A stretch of DNA of 64,000 nt, taken from positions 4,010,501 to 4,074,500 of the forward strand of contig NZ_JARUBL010000001.1 in the NCBI RefSeq assembly GCF_029626155.1. The letters run 5' to 3'. The notes under the pieces are model-generated. The model saw only the letters and a program-made list of their open reading frames with translations, was not told where the DNA came from and did no database searches. The DNA is from Solwaraspora sp. WMMD1047. GTDB taxonomy: Bacteria; Actinomycetota; Actinomycetes; Mycobacteriales; Micromonosporaceae. Positions 34,120 to 42,498 of the stretch are shown here, piece after piece (position 1 is the stretch's first letter; each line of letters opens with the position of its first letter). The position numbers and the translations under genes were made by a program.

Positions 34120-35262
34120 TCAGTCCGGCACCGCGACCGCCAGGCCCGCTCTGGCCAGCGACTGCCGCACCTGCGGCCCGGCCCCCGCGATCACCAGCTC
34201 GATCCCGGTACGCCGGCCGGCCTCCCGCGCCGCGAGCAGCGCGGCGACACCTCCCATGTCGACCGAGTCCACCCCGTCGAGATCGACCTCCACCGCCGCC
34301 GCCGTACCGGCGCTGGCGGCCTCGACCACCGTCCGGCGCAGCTGCTCCGCGGTGTCCCGGTCGATCTCGCCGGCCAGCTCGACCACCAGCCGGTCGCCGG
34401 CCTGGCGCACCGCGAGCGGGCCGCGCTGCGGATCGCCGTCGGCCGCGCCGGTCTGCCAGGGCGCCGGCGCGTCGGCGAGCATCGCCTGCCGCAGCCAGGT
34501 CAGCGCCCGGGAGAGCAGCCGCGAGACGTGCATCTGGGAGATGCCGAACCGGGCGGCGATCTCCGCCTGGGTCTGGTTGCCGTAGAAGCGCATGGCCAGG
34601 ATCCGGCGTTCCCGCCACGGCAGCCGGCCGAGCAGACCGCTGACCGTGACCCGGTCGTCCACCGACTCCAGATCGTTGTCGGAGGCCCCGACCAGGTCGC
34701 CGAACTCGGCCGAACTCTCCCCACCGACCGGCGCGTTCAGCGAGGCGGGGCTGTACCCGGCCGCCGACTCCAGGGCGGCGAGGATCTCCTCCTCCGGCGT
34801 CTCCAGCCGTTCGGCCAGTTCGGCCACGGTCGGCGACCGGGACAGTTCGCTCGTCAACGCCGCGGTCGCCTGACCCACCTCCAGGATCAGGTCGCGCAGC
34901 CGGCGCGGCACGTGCACCCCCCAGGTCCGGTCCCGGAAGTGCCGCTTGATCTCACCGACGATCGTGATCGCCGCGTACGCGGTGAACGAACCGCGTTCGG
35001 GGTCGTACCGGTCCACGGCGTTGACCAGGCCGAGCCGGGCCACCTGCTCCAGGTCCTCCAGCGGCTCACCGCGCCCCCGGTAGCGGCGGGCCAGCCGACC
35101 CGCGAACGGCAGCGCGAACCGCACCAGGTCGTCGCGGGCCTCCTGGCGGCGATCCGGTGGCAGGCCGGCGATCCGCGCCGCGTACGCGACCGCGGCGGCG
35201 TCGAGATCCTCCAGTCCGCGCTCGGTGGCCGGCGGCGTACCGGTGGTGGTCTGTCCGAACAT
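34120..35262 (-). CDS. SigB/SigF-type sigma factor fused to a C-terminal STAS domain
   Basis: 380 residues; the ATG at 35262 follows GGGAGG. Regions sigma2 (about 46-112, with LARLGLVNAVDRYDPERG), sigma3 (118-190) and sigma4 (206-258, RERRILAMRFYGNQTQAEIA) are those of SigB/SigF/SigG sigma factors. A linker leads to a STAS domain at 282-380 (LAVRQAGDRLVVELAGEIDR...). In its acceptor loop the usual DSSG is replaced by D335-M-G-G, with no Ser or Thr. STAS domains normally occur as separate anti-sigma antagonists, so the fusion is unusual. It converges on ctaD. Confidence 0.9.
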   Translation of the reverse strand: MFGQTTTGTPPATERGLEDLDAAAVAYAARIAGLPPDRRQEARDDLVRFALPFAGRLARRYRGRGEPLEDLEQVARLGLVNAVDRYDPERGSFTAYAAITIVGEIKRHFRDRTWGVHVPRRLRDLILEVGQATAALTSELSRSPTVAELAERLETPEEEILAALESAAGYSPASLNAPVGGESSAEFGDLVGASDNDLESVDDRVTVSGLLGRLPWRERRILAMRFYGNQTQAEIAARFGISQMHVSRLLSRALTWLRQAMLADAPAPWQTGAADGDPQRGPLAVRQAGDRLVVELAGEIDRDTAEQLRRTVVEAASAGTAAAVEVDLDGVDSVDMGGVAALLAAREAGRRTGIELVIAGAGPQVRQSLARAGLAVAVPD

Positions 35263-35422
35263 CCGCGCCTCCCTCAGGAAGGTCCCCCGCCCGGACCACG
35301 AACTGGTCAGGCACGACGCAGGGCCGCGACCGGGCCGGGAGCGAACATGTCGATTCGGGATCGAGCGGACGACGGGCCGCAGCGTCACACCGTGCGCTGG
35401 CGTACCGCCGCGACAAGCGTTG

Positions 35423-35446
35423 GTACCGCTCTGTAGGTACTCAACC
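35423..35446 (-). promoter_or_regulatory. Weak SigB/SigF-like promoter ahead of the sigma-STAS gene
   Basis: Minus strand: GGTT (35443-35446), 14-bp spacer, CGGTAC (35423-35428). One mismatch in the -10 and a looser -35 than the seven good sites; it would allow autoregulation of the sigma gene but could be chance. Confidence 0.3.
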
Positions 35447-35512
35447 ACGCCACGGCACGGCGTCGGGTCGTTTTGCCGGCCCCCGGAAGGGACATCGGGA
35501 CCGGTCCGGGGA

Positions 35513-37222
35513 CTAGCCGGACGGGACGGCCGCGAGCTCCCGTAGGTCGGCCAGCGGCACCGCCGGCGGTTCGAGCGGAACGGCCGGATCCACCACCGCC
35601 TCGACGAGGGTGGGCCGGTTCGCCGCCAGCGCCTCGTCCCAGGCCGCGCCGACCAGTTCCGGCCGGTCGATCCGGATCCCGTGCAGGCCCAGCATCCGGG
35701 CCCAGGCCGCGTACGGGACGTCGGGCAGGCGGGCGGCGTCGGCCGGGCCGCCACCGGTGCGCCCGCTGGCGTCCCGGTTGTTCAGCACCAGGATCACGAA
35801 CCGCGGATCGGGCCAGTCCGGCCACTGCCGGGCGACGGTGACGAGTTCCGCGAGACCGGTCATCTGCATCGCACCGTCGCCGGTGAGGGCGATGACCGGC
35901 CGGCCCGGTTCGGCCAGCTTCGCCGCCAGGGCGTACGGGACGGCGCAGCCGGTCGCGGCCAGACCGGCGCAGAGTGCGGCCGGGACACCGGCGGGCAGCA
36001 GCAGGTGCCGGGCGTACCAGTAGGTGACCGAACCGACATCCACCGCCAACGCGCAGGTCCGCGGCAGTCGGGGGGAGAGCTCCTGCACCACCCGCTGCGG
36101 GTTCACCGGGTGCGCCGGGCGGCGGGCCCGGGCGCCGAGCTCCGCCCGGTACCGGTCCACCGAACGCTCGACCCGGTCCCGCCACTGCCGGTTGTGCCGG
36201 TGGGGCAGCCGGTCGAGCAGCGCCCGCAGGGTCTGCGCGGCATCCCCGATCAGCGGCACGTCGATCGGGTAGCGGGTCGCCAGCCGCCGGCCGTCCAGGT
36301 CGATCTGGACCGCCTTCGCCTGGCCCGGCGCCGGGTAGTACTCGGTCCACGGATCGTTGGTGCCGATCAGCAGCAGGGTGTCGCAGCCGCCCATCAACTC
36401 GGCGCTGGCGGCGCCTCCGACGTGTCCGAGCACCCCGGTGTGGAACGGCAACCGCTCGTCGAGCACCGGCTTTCCCGGCAGCGAGCTGGCCACCCCGGCG
36501 CCGAGCCGATCCGCCAGCGCGACGATCTCCGGCGCCGCCCCGGCCGCGCCCTGCCCGACCAGCACCGCCACCCGCCGCCCGGCGGCGAGCAGCTGGGCCG
36601 CGGCGCCCAGATCCGCCTCGTGCGGGGCGATCCCGGTCGGCGGCAGCGCCGGCGCGGCCACGGCCGGTTCCAGGTACGGCGCCCGATCCGGCACCAGGGC
36701 CAGTTGCACGTCGGTGGGGATCAGCACGCAGGTCGGGCCGCGGACCGCCTGGGCGGTCCGCAACGCCTGGTCGAGCAGGAGCCGGAGCTGGTCGACGTCG
36801 GTGGCCGCGCGGACGAACGGGGCGCAGACGTCGCCGAAGAGCCGGGCCGGTTCGATGTCCCGGTGCGGCTCGCCGGGTGGCCCGCCGGCCGGCTCGCCGA
36901 CGATGGCGACCACCGGCTGGCCGTCCAGCTTCGCGTCGTAGAGACCGTTGAGCAGCTGCACCGCGGCCGGCCCGCGGGCGGCGAGACAGACCCCGACACC
37001 GCCGGTGTACTTGGCGTGCCCGGTCGCCATGAACGCGGCCGTCTCCTGGTGGCGGACCGCCACGAAGGCGGGATCGCCGCCACCGTGCCGCAGCGCCTCG
37101 ACGATCGGGGCGACGGCCTCGTCGGGCTGGCCGAAGAGCCGCGGTACCCGCCAGGCGCGCAGTCGCTCGACCACCAGGTCGGCGCCGAGCCGGACCCGGC
37201 CGTACCGGCCCGGGTCAGGCAC
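35513..37222 (-). CDS. Thiamine-diphosphate-dependent enzyme (pyruvate oxidase/acetolactate synthase-like)
   Basis: 569 residues with the three-domain ThDP layout. The Pyr domain has the activating Glu in VRHQETAAFMATGHAKYTG, the central domain follows, and the PP domain holds GDGAMQMTGLAELVT and the metal-binding NNRDAS (GDG-x~27-NN). Domain order and FAD-lacking hints are closest to pyruvate oxidase/PoxB or acetolactate-synthase-like proteins of actinomycetes. It probably decarboxylates a 2-oxo acid. Its ATG overlaps the end of the baeRF gene by 8 bp, so both form one operon. Confidence 0.85.
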   Translation of the reverse strand: MPDPGRYGRVRLGADLVVERLRAWRVPRLFGQPDEAVAPIVEALRHGGGDPAFVAVRHQETAAFMATGHAKYTGGVGVCLAARGPAAVQLLNGLYDAKLDGQPVVAIVGEPAGGPPGEPHRDIEPARLFGDVCAPFVRAATDVDQLRLLLDQALRTAQAVRGPTCVLIPTDVQLALVPDRAPYLEPAVAAPALPPTGIAPHEADLGAAAQLLAAGRRVAVLVGQGAAGAAPEIVALADRLGAGVASSLPGKPVLDERLPFHTGVLGHVGGAASAELMGGCDTLLLIGTNDPWTEYYPAPGQAKAVQIDLDGRRLATRYPIDVPLIGDAAQTLRALLDRLPHRHNRQWRDRVERSVDRYRAELGARARRPAHPVNPQRVVQELSPRLPRTCALAVDVGSVTYWYARHLLLPAGVPAALCAGLAATGCAVPYALAAKLAEPGRPVIALTGDGAMQMTGLAELVTVARQWPDWPDPRFVILVLNNRDASGRTGGGPADAARLPDVPYAAWARMLGLHGIRIDRPELVGAAWDEALAANRPTLVEAVVDPAVPLEPPAVPLADLRELAAVPSG

Positions 37223-38339
37223 TGTCCCGGCCCGGGGTGCCGGCGTCGGCGTACCGCAGCACCGCGCCGACGCCGTCGGTCAGCTCCGGTGCCTCGTCCG
37301 GCCCGAGTACGGTGAGCCCGGCGTCGGTGCCGACCAGGGCGCGCAGCAGAGCCGCGTCGGCCCGGACCCGTTGGGGTTCGGTCACCGCCATGGCGGCCAG
37401 TTCGTCCGGGGCGACCGCGATCTCGGTCGGTTCGGGACCGATCCAGAGCCGGTCGGTCGAGGACGGGTCGTCGACGATCAGCATCGTCTCCACCTGGCCG
37501 CGTTGCAGGGCCGCGACCACCGCGGCCAGTCCCTCGCCGATGCGTTCCTGGCTGCCGAACCGGTCCAGCGCGGCGTTGGCGTGCGCCTCGGCCACCTCGG
37601 CCACCGCCTGGGCCGTCACGTCGTCCAGGGCACGGGGGTCGGCGCCGTCGGCCCGCGAGCCGGCCTCGGTCTGCACGATCCGGCTCTGCCAGCGGGCCGG
37701 CAACGCCGCGGCCAGCATCGACCTGGCCTGCGGATCCCCGGCCACCACCACGACCTCGGCGCCGATCCGGTCGGCCAGCTCGGCCGTCGCGGCCGCTGCG
37801 TCGCCGGCGTTGCGCTGCCACGCCGTCATCGCCTCGCGTTGGTAGTTCGCCTGCGACCAGGCACCCGGTTTGACCCGGCGGATCGGGTACTGGTCGCTGC
37901 CGGTGACCCGGGCCCGCCGGGCGACGCCGCCCGCGCTGACCGCGTCCACGTCGGCGCCGGTCCGGTCGGCCAGCACCCGTACCCATGGGATCTGCTCACC
38001 GCGCTGGGCCACCAGCGGCATGGCGTGGGCCAGCGGTCCGTGACTGGCCAGATCCCGCGCCGGTGGGGCGTCGAGGTACTCGGTCAGGGTGATCCGGTCA
38101 TCGCTGGCGAAGGCGGCGAGGCCGTAGTCGCCGGGCATCGGGTCGTGTCCCCGGATCACGTCGTCGAGTGCCGCCACCGCGGCCGGCGCGGCCCGCTGGT
38201 CGAGAAGTTCGTCGCGCAGCGCCCGCCACCGCAGGTCGAGGGCGGGTCGGGCGTCCTCGGTGTCGCGGGAGGCGTCCAGGTAGACCGAGACCCACGGGCC
38301 CGGACGCTCGTACATCGGTCGCAGGAAGGACAGCTCCAT
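37215..38339 (-). CDS. baeRF/Vms1-type protein (Rv2629-like)
   Basis: 374 residues; the ATG at 38339 is preceded by GGAGAGGGG. It resembles the eRF1-like/Vms1 (baeRF) family found in actinomycetes: an N-terminal PGPWVSVYLDASRDTEDA, a middle YGLAAFASDDRITLTEYL, a central DGVDAVSAGG-like segment, and a C-terminal L7Ae-like domain (VETMLIVDDPSS). Such proteins are thought to act on stalled ribosomes or peptidyl-tRNA; the mycobacterial relative Rv2629 is dormancy-induced. The GGQ-type catalytic motif is not seen. First gene of the operon with the ThDP enzyme. Confidence 0.8.
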   Translation of the reverse strand: MELSFLRPMYERPGPWVSVYLDASRDTEDARPALDLRWRALRDELLDQRAAPAAVAALDDVIRGHDPMPGDYGLAAFASDDRITLTEYLDAPPARDLASHGPLAHAMPLVAQRGEQIPWVRVLADRTGADVDAVSAGGVARRARVTGSDQYPIRRVKPGAWSQANYQREAMTAWQRNAGDAAAATAELADRIGAEVVVVAGDPQARSMLAAALPARWQSRIVQTEAGSRADGADPRALDDVTAQAVAEVAEAHANAALDRFGSQERIGEGLAAVVAALQRGQVETMLIVDDPSSTDRLWIGPEPTEIAVAPDELAAMAVTEPQRVRADAALLRALVGTDAGLTVLGPDEAPELTDGVGAVLRYADAGTPGRDSA

Positions 38340-38413
38340 GATCGACCCCTCTCCGGCTCGCCGAGCGGTTACCCAGGCCGGCCGGTTTGTCACGTCCGGC
38401 TCCGGCACCGCGC

Positions 38414-38427
38414 GTGAATCGATTCAC
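38414..38427. promoter_or_regulatory. Perfect 14-bp palindrome in a divergent promoter
   Basis: GTGAATCGATTCAC lies between the baeRF-ThDP operon (start 38339, minus strand) and the membrane-protein gene (start 38494, plus strand). GGGTAA, a SigB/SigF-like -10, occurs on both sides of it (38369-38374 minus strand, 38469-38474 plus strand), though without a good -35. Candidate operator for both genes. Confidence 0.5.
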
Positions 38428-38493
38428 TCACTGGGCCTCATCGGAGCAAATCGATACAATGCGTGAACGGGTAAGGACAATCGGTGGTGATTG

Positions 38494-39039
38494 ATGGACC
38501 GGGAACTCTTCCCCGAACGGCCCGCGCACCGGCCCGGCCCGGTGATCACCGGCCGGTTCGTCCGCCTGCTCGAGGGCTACCCGAGGGAGATCAAAATCCA
38601 GCAGCCGCTGCTGGTCGCCGTGCTGACCACGGCCGGCGTCGCCAAGGTGCTCCTGCTGCTGGTCGCGTCGGTGCTGCGGGCCGGCGCCGGCAGCGGGGCC
38701 CGCCGCCGGTGGAAGGACCTCCGCAAGGGTCCGGAGTTCCTGGTCACGCCGCTGCGGCTGCGGGCCGACGACGGCGTGCTCTGCGAGATGGAGGTGCACG
38801 GCCACCTGCCGCAGAGCGCGCTGGAACCGGCCGACCACATCCAGGTAACCGTCCGCCCGCAGCGCGACCGCGAACTGGCGCCCCGGGTCGAGCGGATCGT
38901 CAACATCACCACCGGTCAGCTCCTCACCCCGCGGACCCCGACGGTCTGGTCCCACCTCGGCCCGGCCCTGCTGTTCCAGGCCGTGATCGGTCTGCTGCTG
39001 ATCGGCGCGGTCGCCCTCTGGCTGGTCACCCGGGGTTGA
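38494..39039 (+). CDS. Hypothetical membrane protein with soluble middle domain
   Basis: 181 residues from the ATG at 38494. A first hydrophobic segment (QPLLVAVLTTAGVAKVLLLLVAS, about residues 41-63) and a second at the C-terminus (LGPALLFQAVIGLLLIGAVALWLV) flank a domain of about 85 residues with several beta strands (LRLRADDGVLCEMEVHGHL, HIQVTVRP). I do not recognise the family. The divergent arrangement with the baeRF-ThDP operon suggests shared regulation. Confidence 0.65.
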   Translation: MDRELFPERPAHRPGPVITGRFVRLLEGYPREIKIQQPLLVAVLTTAGVAKVLLLLVASVLRAGAGSGARRRWKDLRKGPEFLVTPLRLRADDGVLCEMEVHGHLPQSALEPADHIQVTVRPQRDRELAPRVERIVNITTGQLLTPRTPTVWSHLGPALLFQAVIGLLLIGAVALWLVTRG

Positions 39040-39221
39040 CCGGCCACCGGGGCCGGCAGCCGGCCACGATCCGCACGCGCGGCCACCGGACGTCGCACCG
39101 ATTCTCCGGCGATCTGCCCCGGGCAGGGATGACCTGGCCACCCGGCGGGTAATCCCCGGTGATGGGCCGCCGGACCCGCCTCCCGCGGCCCCGACGGCGC
39201 CGAGCGACGGAAGGACGCCGG

Positions 39222-40703
39222 ATGGGCGAGGAGGTCGCACCCCGCACCTTCACCCGGCAGGACCGGTCCCGGTACCGGGAGAAGGTCCGGCGCTGCCTGG
39301 ACGTCCTCGCCGAACTGCTGCGGGAGGAGCGGTTCGAGACGGACCGGCCGCTGACCGGGTTGGAGATCGAACTGAATCTCGTCGACGACCGGTCGGCCCC
39401 GGCGATGCGCAACGCGGACGTGCTGGCGGTGATCGCGGACCCGAAGTTCCAGACCGAGCTGGGGCAGTTCAATCTGGAGATCAACGTGCCGCCCCGCCGG
39501 CTCGCCGGCACCGGCCTGGCCGACTTCGAGAACGAGGTACGGGCCAGCCTGAACTCGGCGGACGGACGGGCCGGGACGATCGGGACCCACCTGGTGATGA
39601 TCGGTATCCTGCCGACGCTGGCCGCCGGCCATCTCACCGCCGACGCCATCTCGGCGAACGCCCGCTACCGGCTGCTCAACGAACAGATCTTCGCCGCCCG
39701 GGGCGAGGACCTGGAGATCCGGATCAACGCCGCGGAACGGCTGGTGGCCACCGCCGACACCATCACCCCGGAGGCGGCCTGCACCAGCACCCAGTTCCAC
39801 CTGCAGACCGCACCGGCACAGTTCGCCGCCTACTGGAACGCGGCCCAGGCCATCGCCGGGATACAGGTGGCGTTGGGCGCGAACTCGCCCTTCCTGTTCG
39901 GGCGGAAGCTCTGGCACGAAACCAGGGTCCCGCTCTTCCAGCAGGCCACCGACACCCGGCCGGCGGAGATGAAGGCGCAGGGGGTCCGGCCGCGGGTGTG
40001 GTTCGGCGAACGCTGGATCACCTCGGTCTTCGACCTCTTCGAGGAGAATGTGCGGTTCTTCCCCGCGCTGCTGCCGGTCTGCGACGACGAGGACCCGGCG
40101 GCGACGCTGGCGGCCGGCGGGGTGCCGGCGCTGTCCGAACTCCGGCTGCACAACGGCACGGTCTATCGCTGGAACCGGCCGGTCTACGACGTGGTGCGCG
40201 GCCGGCCACACCTGCGGGTGGAGAACCGGGTCCTGCCGGCCGGCCCGACCGTGCTCGACGCCATCGCCAACGGCGCCTTCTACTTCGGCCTGGTCCGCCA
40301 ACTGGCCGAGTCGGACCGGCCGCTGTGGTCGCAGATGTCGTTCAGCGCGGCCGAGGAGAACTTCCACACCTGCGCCCGCAACGGCATCGACGCCCAGGTG
40401 TTCTGGCCCGGCCTGGGCTACCTACCGGTGGCCGAACTGGTGCTGCGCCGGCTGCTGCCGATGGCCGCCGACGGGCTGGACCGCTGGCAGGTGGCGGCCG
40501 CGGAACGGGACCGGCTGCTCGGCGTCATCGAGGGCCGCTGCCTGACCGGCCGCAACGGGGCGACCTGGCAGCTCGGCACGCTGCGACGGCTGGAGGAGGG
40601 CGACCACCTCGACCGGCCCGAAGCGCTGCGCGAGACGCTGCGTCGCTACCTCCCGCTGATGCACAGCAACGACCCGGTGCACGAGTGGCCGGCGGACGGC
40701 TGA
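39222..40703 (+). CDS. Glutamate-cysteine ligase family protein (GCS2)
   Basis: 493 residues; the ATG at 39222 follows GGAAGGA. GCS2-type ligase features: LTGLEIELNLVDDRSAPA near the N-terminus, then FNLEINVPP, CTSTQFHLQT, ALGANSPFLFGRKLWHETR, and YFGLVRQLAE. The family joins glutamate to an amine in an ATP-dependent reaction. Actinomycetes generally use mycothiol rather than glutathione, so this member more likely makes a gamma-glutamyl compound of another kind (or ergothioneine-type precursor). The reaction is uncertain. A weak SigB-like element (GGAT-N16-GGGTAA, 39127-39152) lies upstream. Confidence 0.8.
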   Translation: MGEEVAPRTFTRQDRSRYREKVRRCLDVLAELLREERFETDRPLTGLEIELNLVDDRSAPAMRNADVLAVIADPKFQTELGQFNLEINVPPRRLAGTGLADFENEVRASLNSADGRAGTIGTHLVMIGILPTLAAGHLTADAISANARYRLLNEQIFAARGEDLEIRINAAERLVATADTITPEAACTSTQFHLQTAPAQFAAYWNAAQAIAGIQVALGANSPFLFGRKLWHETRVPLFQQATDTRPAEMKAQGVRPRVWFGERWITSVFDLFEENVRFFPALLPVCDDEDPAATLAAGGVPALSELRLHNGTVYRWNRPVYDVVRGRPHLRVENRVLPAGPTVLDAIANGAFYFGLVRQLAESDRPLWSQMSFSAAEENFHTCARNGIDAQVFWPGLGYLPVAELVLRRLLPMAADGLDRWQVAAAERDRLLGVIEGRCLTGRNGATWQLGTLRRLEEGDHLDRPEALRETLRRYLPLMHSNDPVHEWPADG

Positions 40704-40734
40704 CCGGCGCGTCACGCGCGCCCGGACCGCCGAC

Positions 40735-42498
40735 TCAGGTCGCCACCACCACCGCCGACTCGGCCGGTAGCTCCACCACGTCCCGCATCGCCGTCACCCC
40801 GGGACCGGTGGCCAGCAGCACCGACCGGACCACCTCCGGCAGGTTGATCCGCCGCGCCCGGCCGGCCAGATTGGCGGCGACCACGCACCGACCCCGCCGG
40901 ATCACGATGAACTGGTCACCGCAGCGGACATCGACCCGGTCCAGCCGGGGATCGGAGAGGTCGGCGCGGCTCTTGCGCAACGCGATCAGGCGGCGGTAGA
41001 AGTCGAGCAGCTCCCGGTGCGCCGGCCGGTCCAGCTCGGCCCAGTCCAACCGGGACCGCTGCACGGTGGCCGGGTCCTGCGGGTCGGGCACGTCGCCGGC
41101 CGGCCAGCCGTGCGCGGCGAACTCCCGCCGCCGCCCGCTGGCCACCGCCGCGGCCAGCTCCGGCTCGGGGTGGCTGGTGAAGAACTGCCACGGGGTGCTG
41201 GCCCCCCACTCCTCCCCCATGAACAGCATCGGGGTGAAGGGCGCGGTCAGCAGCAGGGTCGCGCCGACCCGCAGCAGCCCGGGCGACAGGGTGGCGGAGA
41301 TCCGGTCGCCGGTGGCGCGGTTGCCGATCTGGTCGTGGTTCTGCAGGTACGCGACCAGCCGGTGGGCCGGCAGCCGGTCCCGGTCGATCCGGCGGCCGTG
41401 CTGGCGGCCCCGGAAGCTGGACCAGGTTCCGGCGTGGAAGAAGCCGCCGGTGAGCACCTCGGCCAGGCACTGCAGGCTGCCGAAGTCGGCGTAGTAGCCC
41501 TGCCGCTCGCCGGTGAGCAACGTGTGCAGCGCATGGTGGGCGTCGTCGTTCCACTGCGCGTGCAGGCCGAACCCGCCCGCCTCCCGCGGTGTCACCAGCC
41601 GGGGATCGTTGAGGTCGGACTCGGCGATCAGGGACAGCGGCCGGCCGAGGTGGGTGGAGAGGGTCTCCACCTCGGCGGCCAGCTCCTCCAGCAGCGGCGT
41701 CGCCCGGCTGTCGGCGAGCGCGTGCACGGCATCCAGCCGCAGCCCGTCGACGTGGTAGTCGCGCAGCCACATCAGCACGCTGTCGATGATGTAGCGGCGT
41801 ACCTCGTCGGAGTGCGGGCCGTCGAGGTTGATCCCGCTTCCCCAGGGGTTGGCGCGCTCGGACAGGTACGGCCCGAACAGCGGCGCGTAGGCCCCGGAGG
41901 GCCCGAAATGGTTGTAGACGACGTCGAGGATCACCCCCAGCCCGCGCGCGTGCGCGGCGTCGACGAGGCGCTTCAAACCGTCCGGCCCGCCGTAGGGCTC
42001 GTGCGGGGCGTACCAGCAGACCCCGTCGTAGCCCCAGTTGTGCTCACCGTTGAAGGCGTTGACCGGGAGCAGCTCGATCAGGTCGACGCCGAGCGCGACC
42101 AGATGGTCGAGGCGGTCGATCACCCCGTCGAAGGTGCCCGCCGGGGTGAACGTCCCCACGTGCAGCTCGTAGAGGACGCTGCCGGCCAGCTGCCGTCCGG
42201 TCCAGCCCTGGTCGGTCCACTCGAAGGCGGCGTGGTCGTAGCGCCGGCTGAGGCCGTGTACGCCGTGCGGCTGCCACCGCGAACGCGGATCGGGCAGCGG
42301 CTGGTCGGAGTCGTCGAGCAGGAACCCGTAGTCGGTGCCGGCCGGCGCGTCCGCGGCCGGTAGCCGCCACCAGCCGCCGTCGGCCGCCGGCAGCTCGCGG
42401 TCGGGCGAGCCGGGCACCCGTAGCCGGACCCGGCGGGCGGCGGGCGCCCAGACGGCGAACCCACCGCCGGCGGGCGGTTGCCCAGCAGAGTCGATCAT
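40735..42498 (-). CDS. treZ: Malto-oligosyltrehalose trehalohydrolase
   Basis: 587 residues, GH13 family. An N-terminal beta-sandwich precedes the TIM barrel with the catalytic Asp in GLRLDAVHAL, the acid/base Glu in LIAESDLND and the third carboxylate in LQNHDQIGNR. LVALGVDLIELLPVNAFNGE and DVVYNHFGPSG are barrel strands typical of TreZ. It releases trehalose from maltooligosyltrehalose in the cytoplasm. Last gene of treX-treY-treZ; its ATG overlaps the treY stop (ATGA). Confidence 0.95.
   Translation of the reverse strand: MIDSAGQPPAGGGFAVWAPAARRVRLRVPGSPDRELPAADGGWWRLPAADAPAGTDYGFLLDDSDQPLPDPRSRWQPHGVHGLSRRYDHAAFEWTDQGWTGRQLAGSVLYELHVGTFTPAGTFDGVIDRLDHLVALGVDLIELLPVNAFNGEHNWGYDGVCWYAPHEPYGGPDGLKRLVDAAHARGLGVILDVVYNHFGPSGAYAPLFGPYLSERANPWGSGINLDGPHSDEVRRYIIDSVLMWLRDYHVDGLRLDAVHALADSRATPLLEELAAEVETLSTHLGRPLSLIAESDLNDPRLVTPREAGGFGLHAQWNDDAHHALHTLLTGERQGYYADFGSLQCLAEVLTGGFFHAGTWSSFRGRQHGRRIDRDRLPAHRLVAYLQNHDQIGNRATGDRISATLSPGLLRVGATLLLTAPFTPMLFMGEEWGASTPWQFFTSHPEPELAAAVASGRRREFAAHGWPAGDVPDPQDPATVQRSRLDWAELDRPAHRELLDFYRRLIALRKSRADLSDPRLDRVDVRCGDQFIVIRRGRCVVAANLAGRARRINLPEVVRSVLLATGPGVTAMRDVVELPAESAVVVAT

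Noticed and set aside
37866-37893. GTTT-N13-GGGTAC, plus strand
   Set aside because: Spacing is 13 bp, outside 14-16, and it lies inside the baeRF gene in antisense direction with no gene ahead.
39127-39152. GGAT-N16-GGGTAA ahead of the GCS2 gene as an eighth SigB/SigF promoter
   Set aside because: The -35 box matches only the loose GNNT form, so it was not counted with the exact sites.
40700-40735. GC-rich inverted repeat between GCS2 and treZ genes
   Set aside because: Imperfect pairing of CGCG runs, expected by chance at this base composition.
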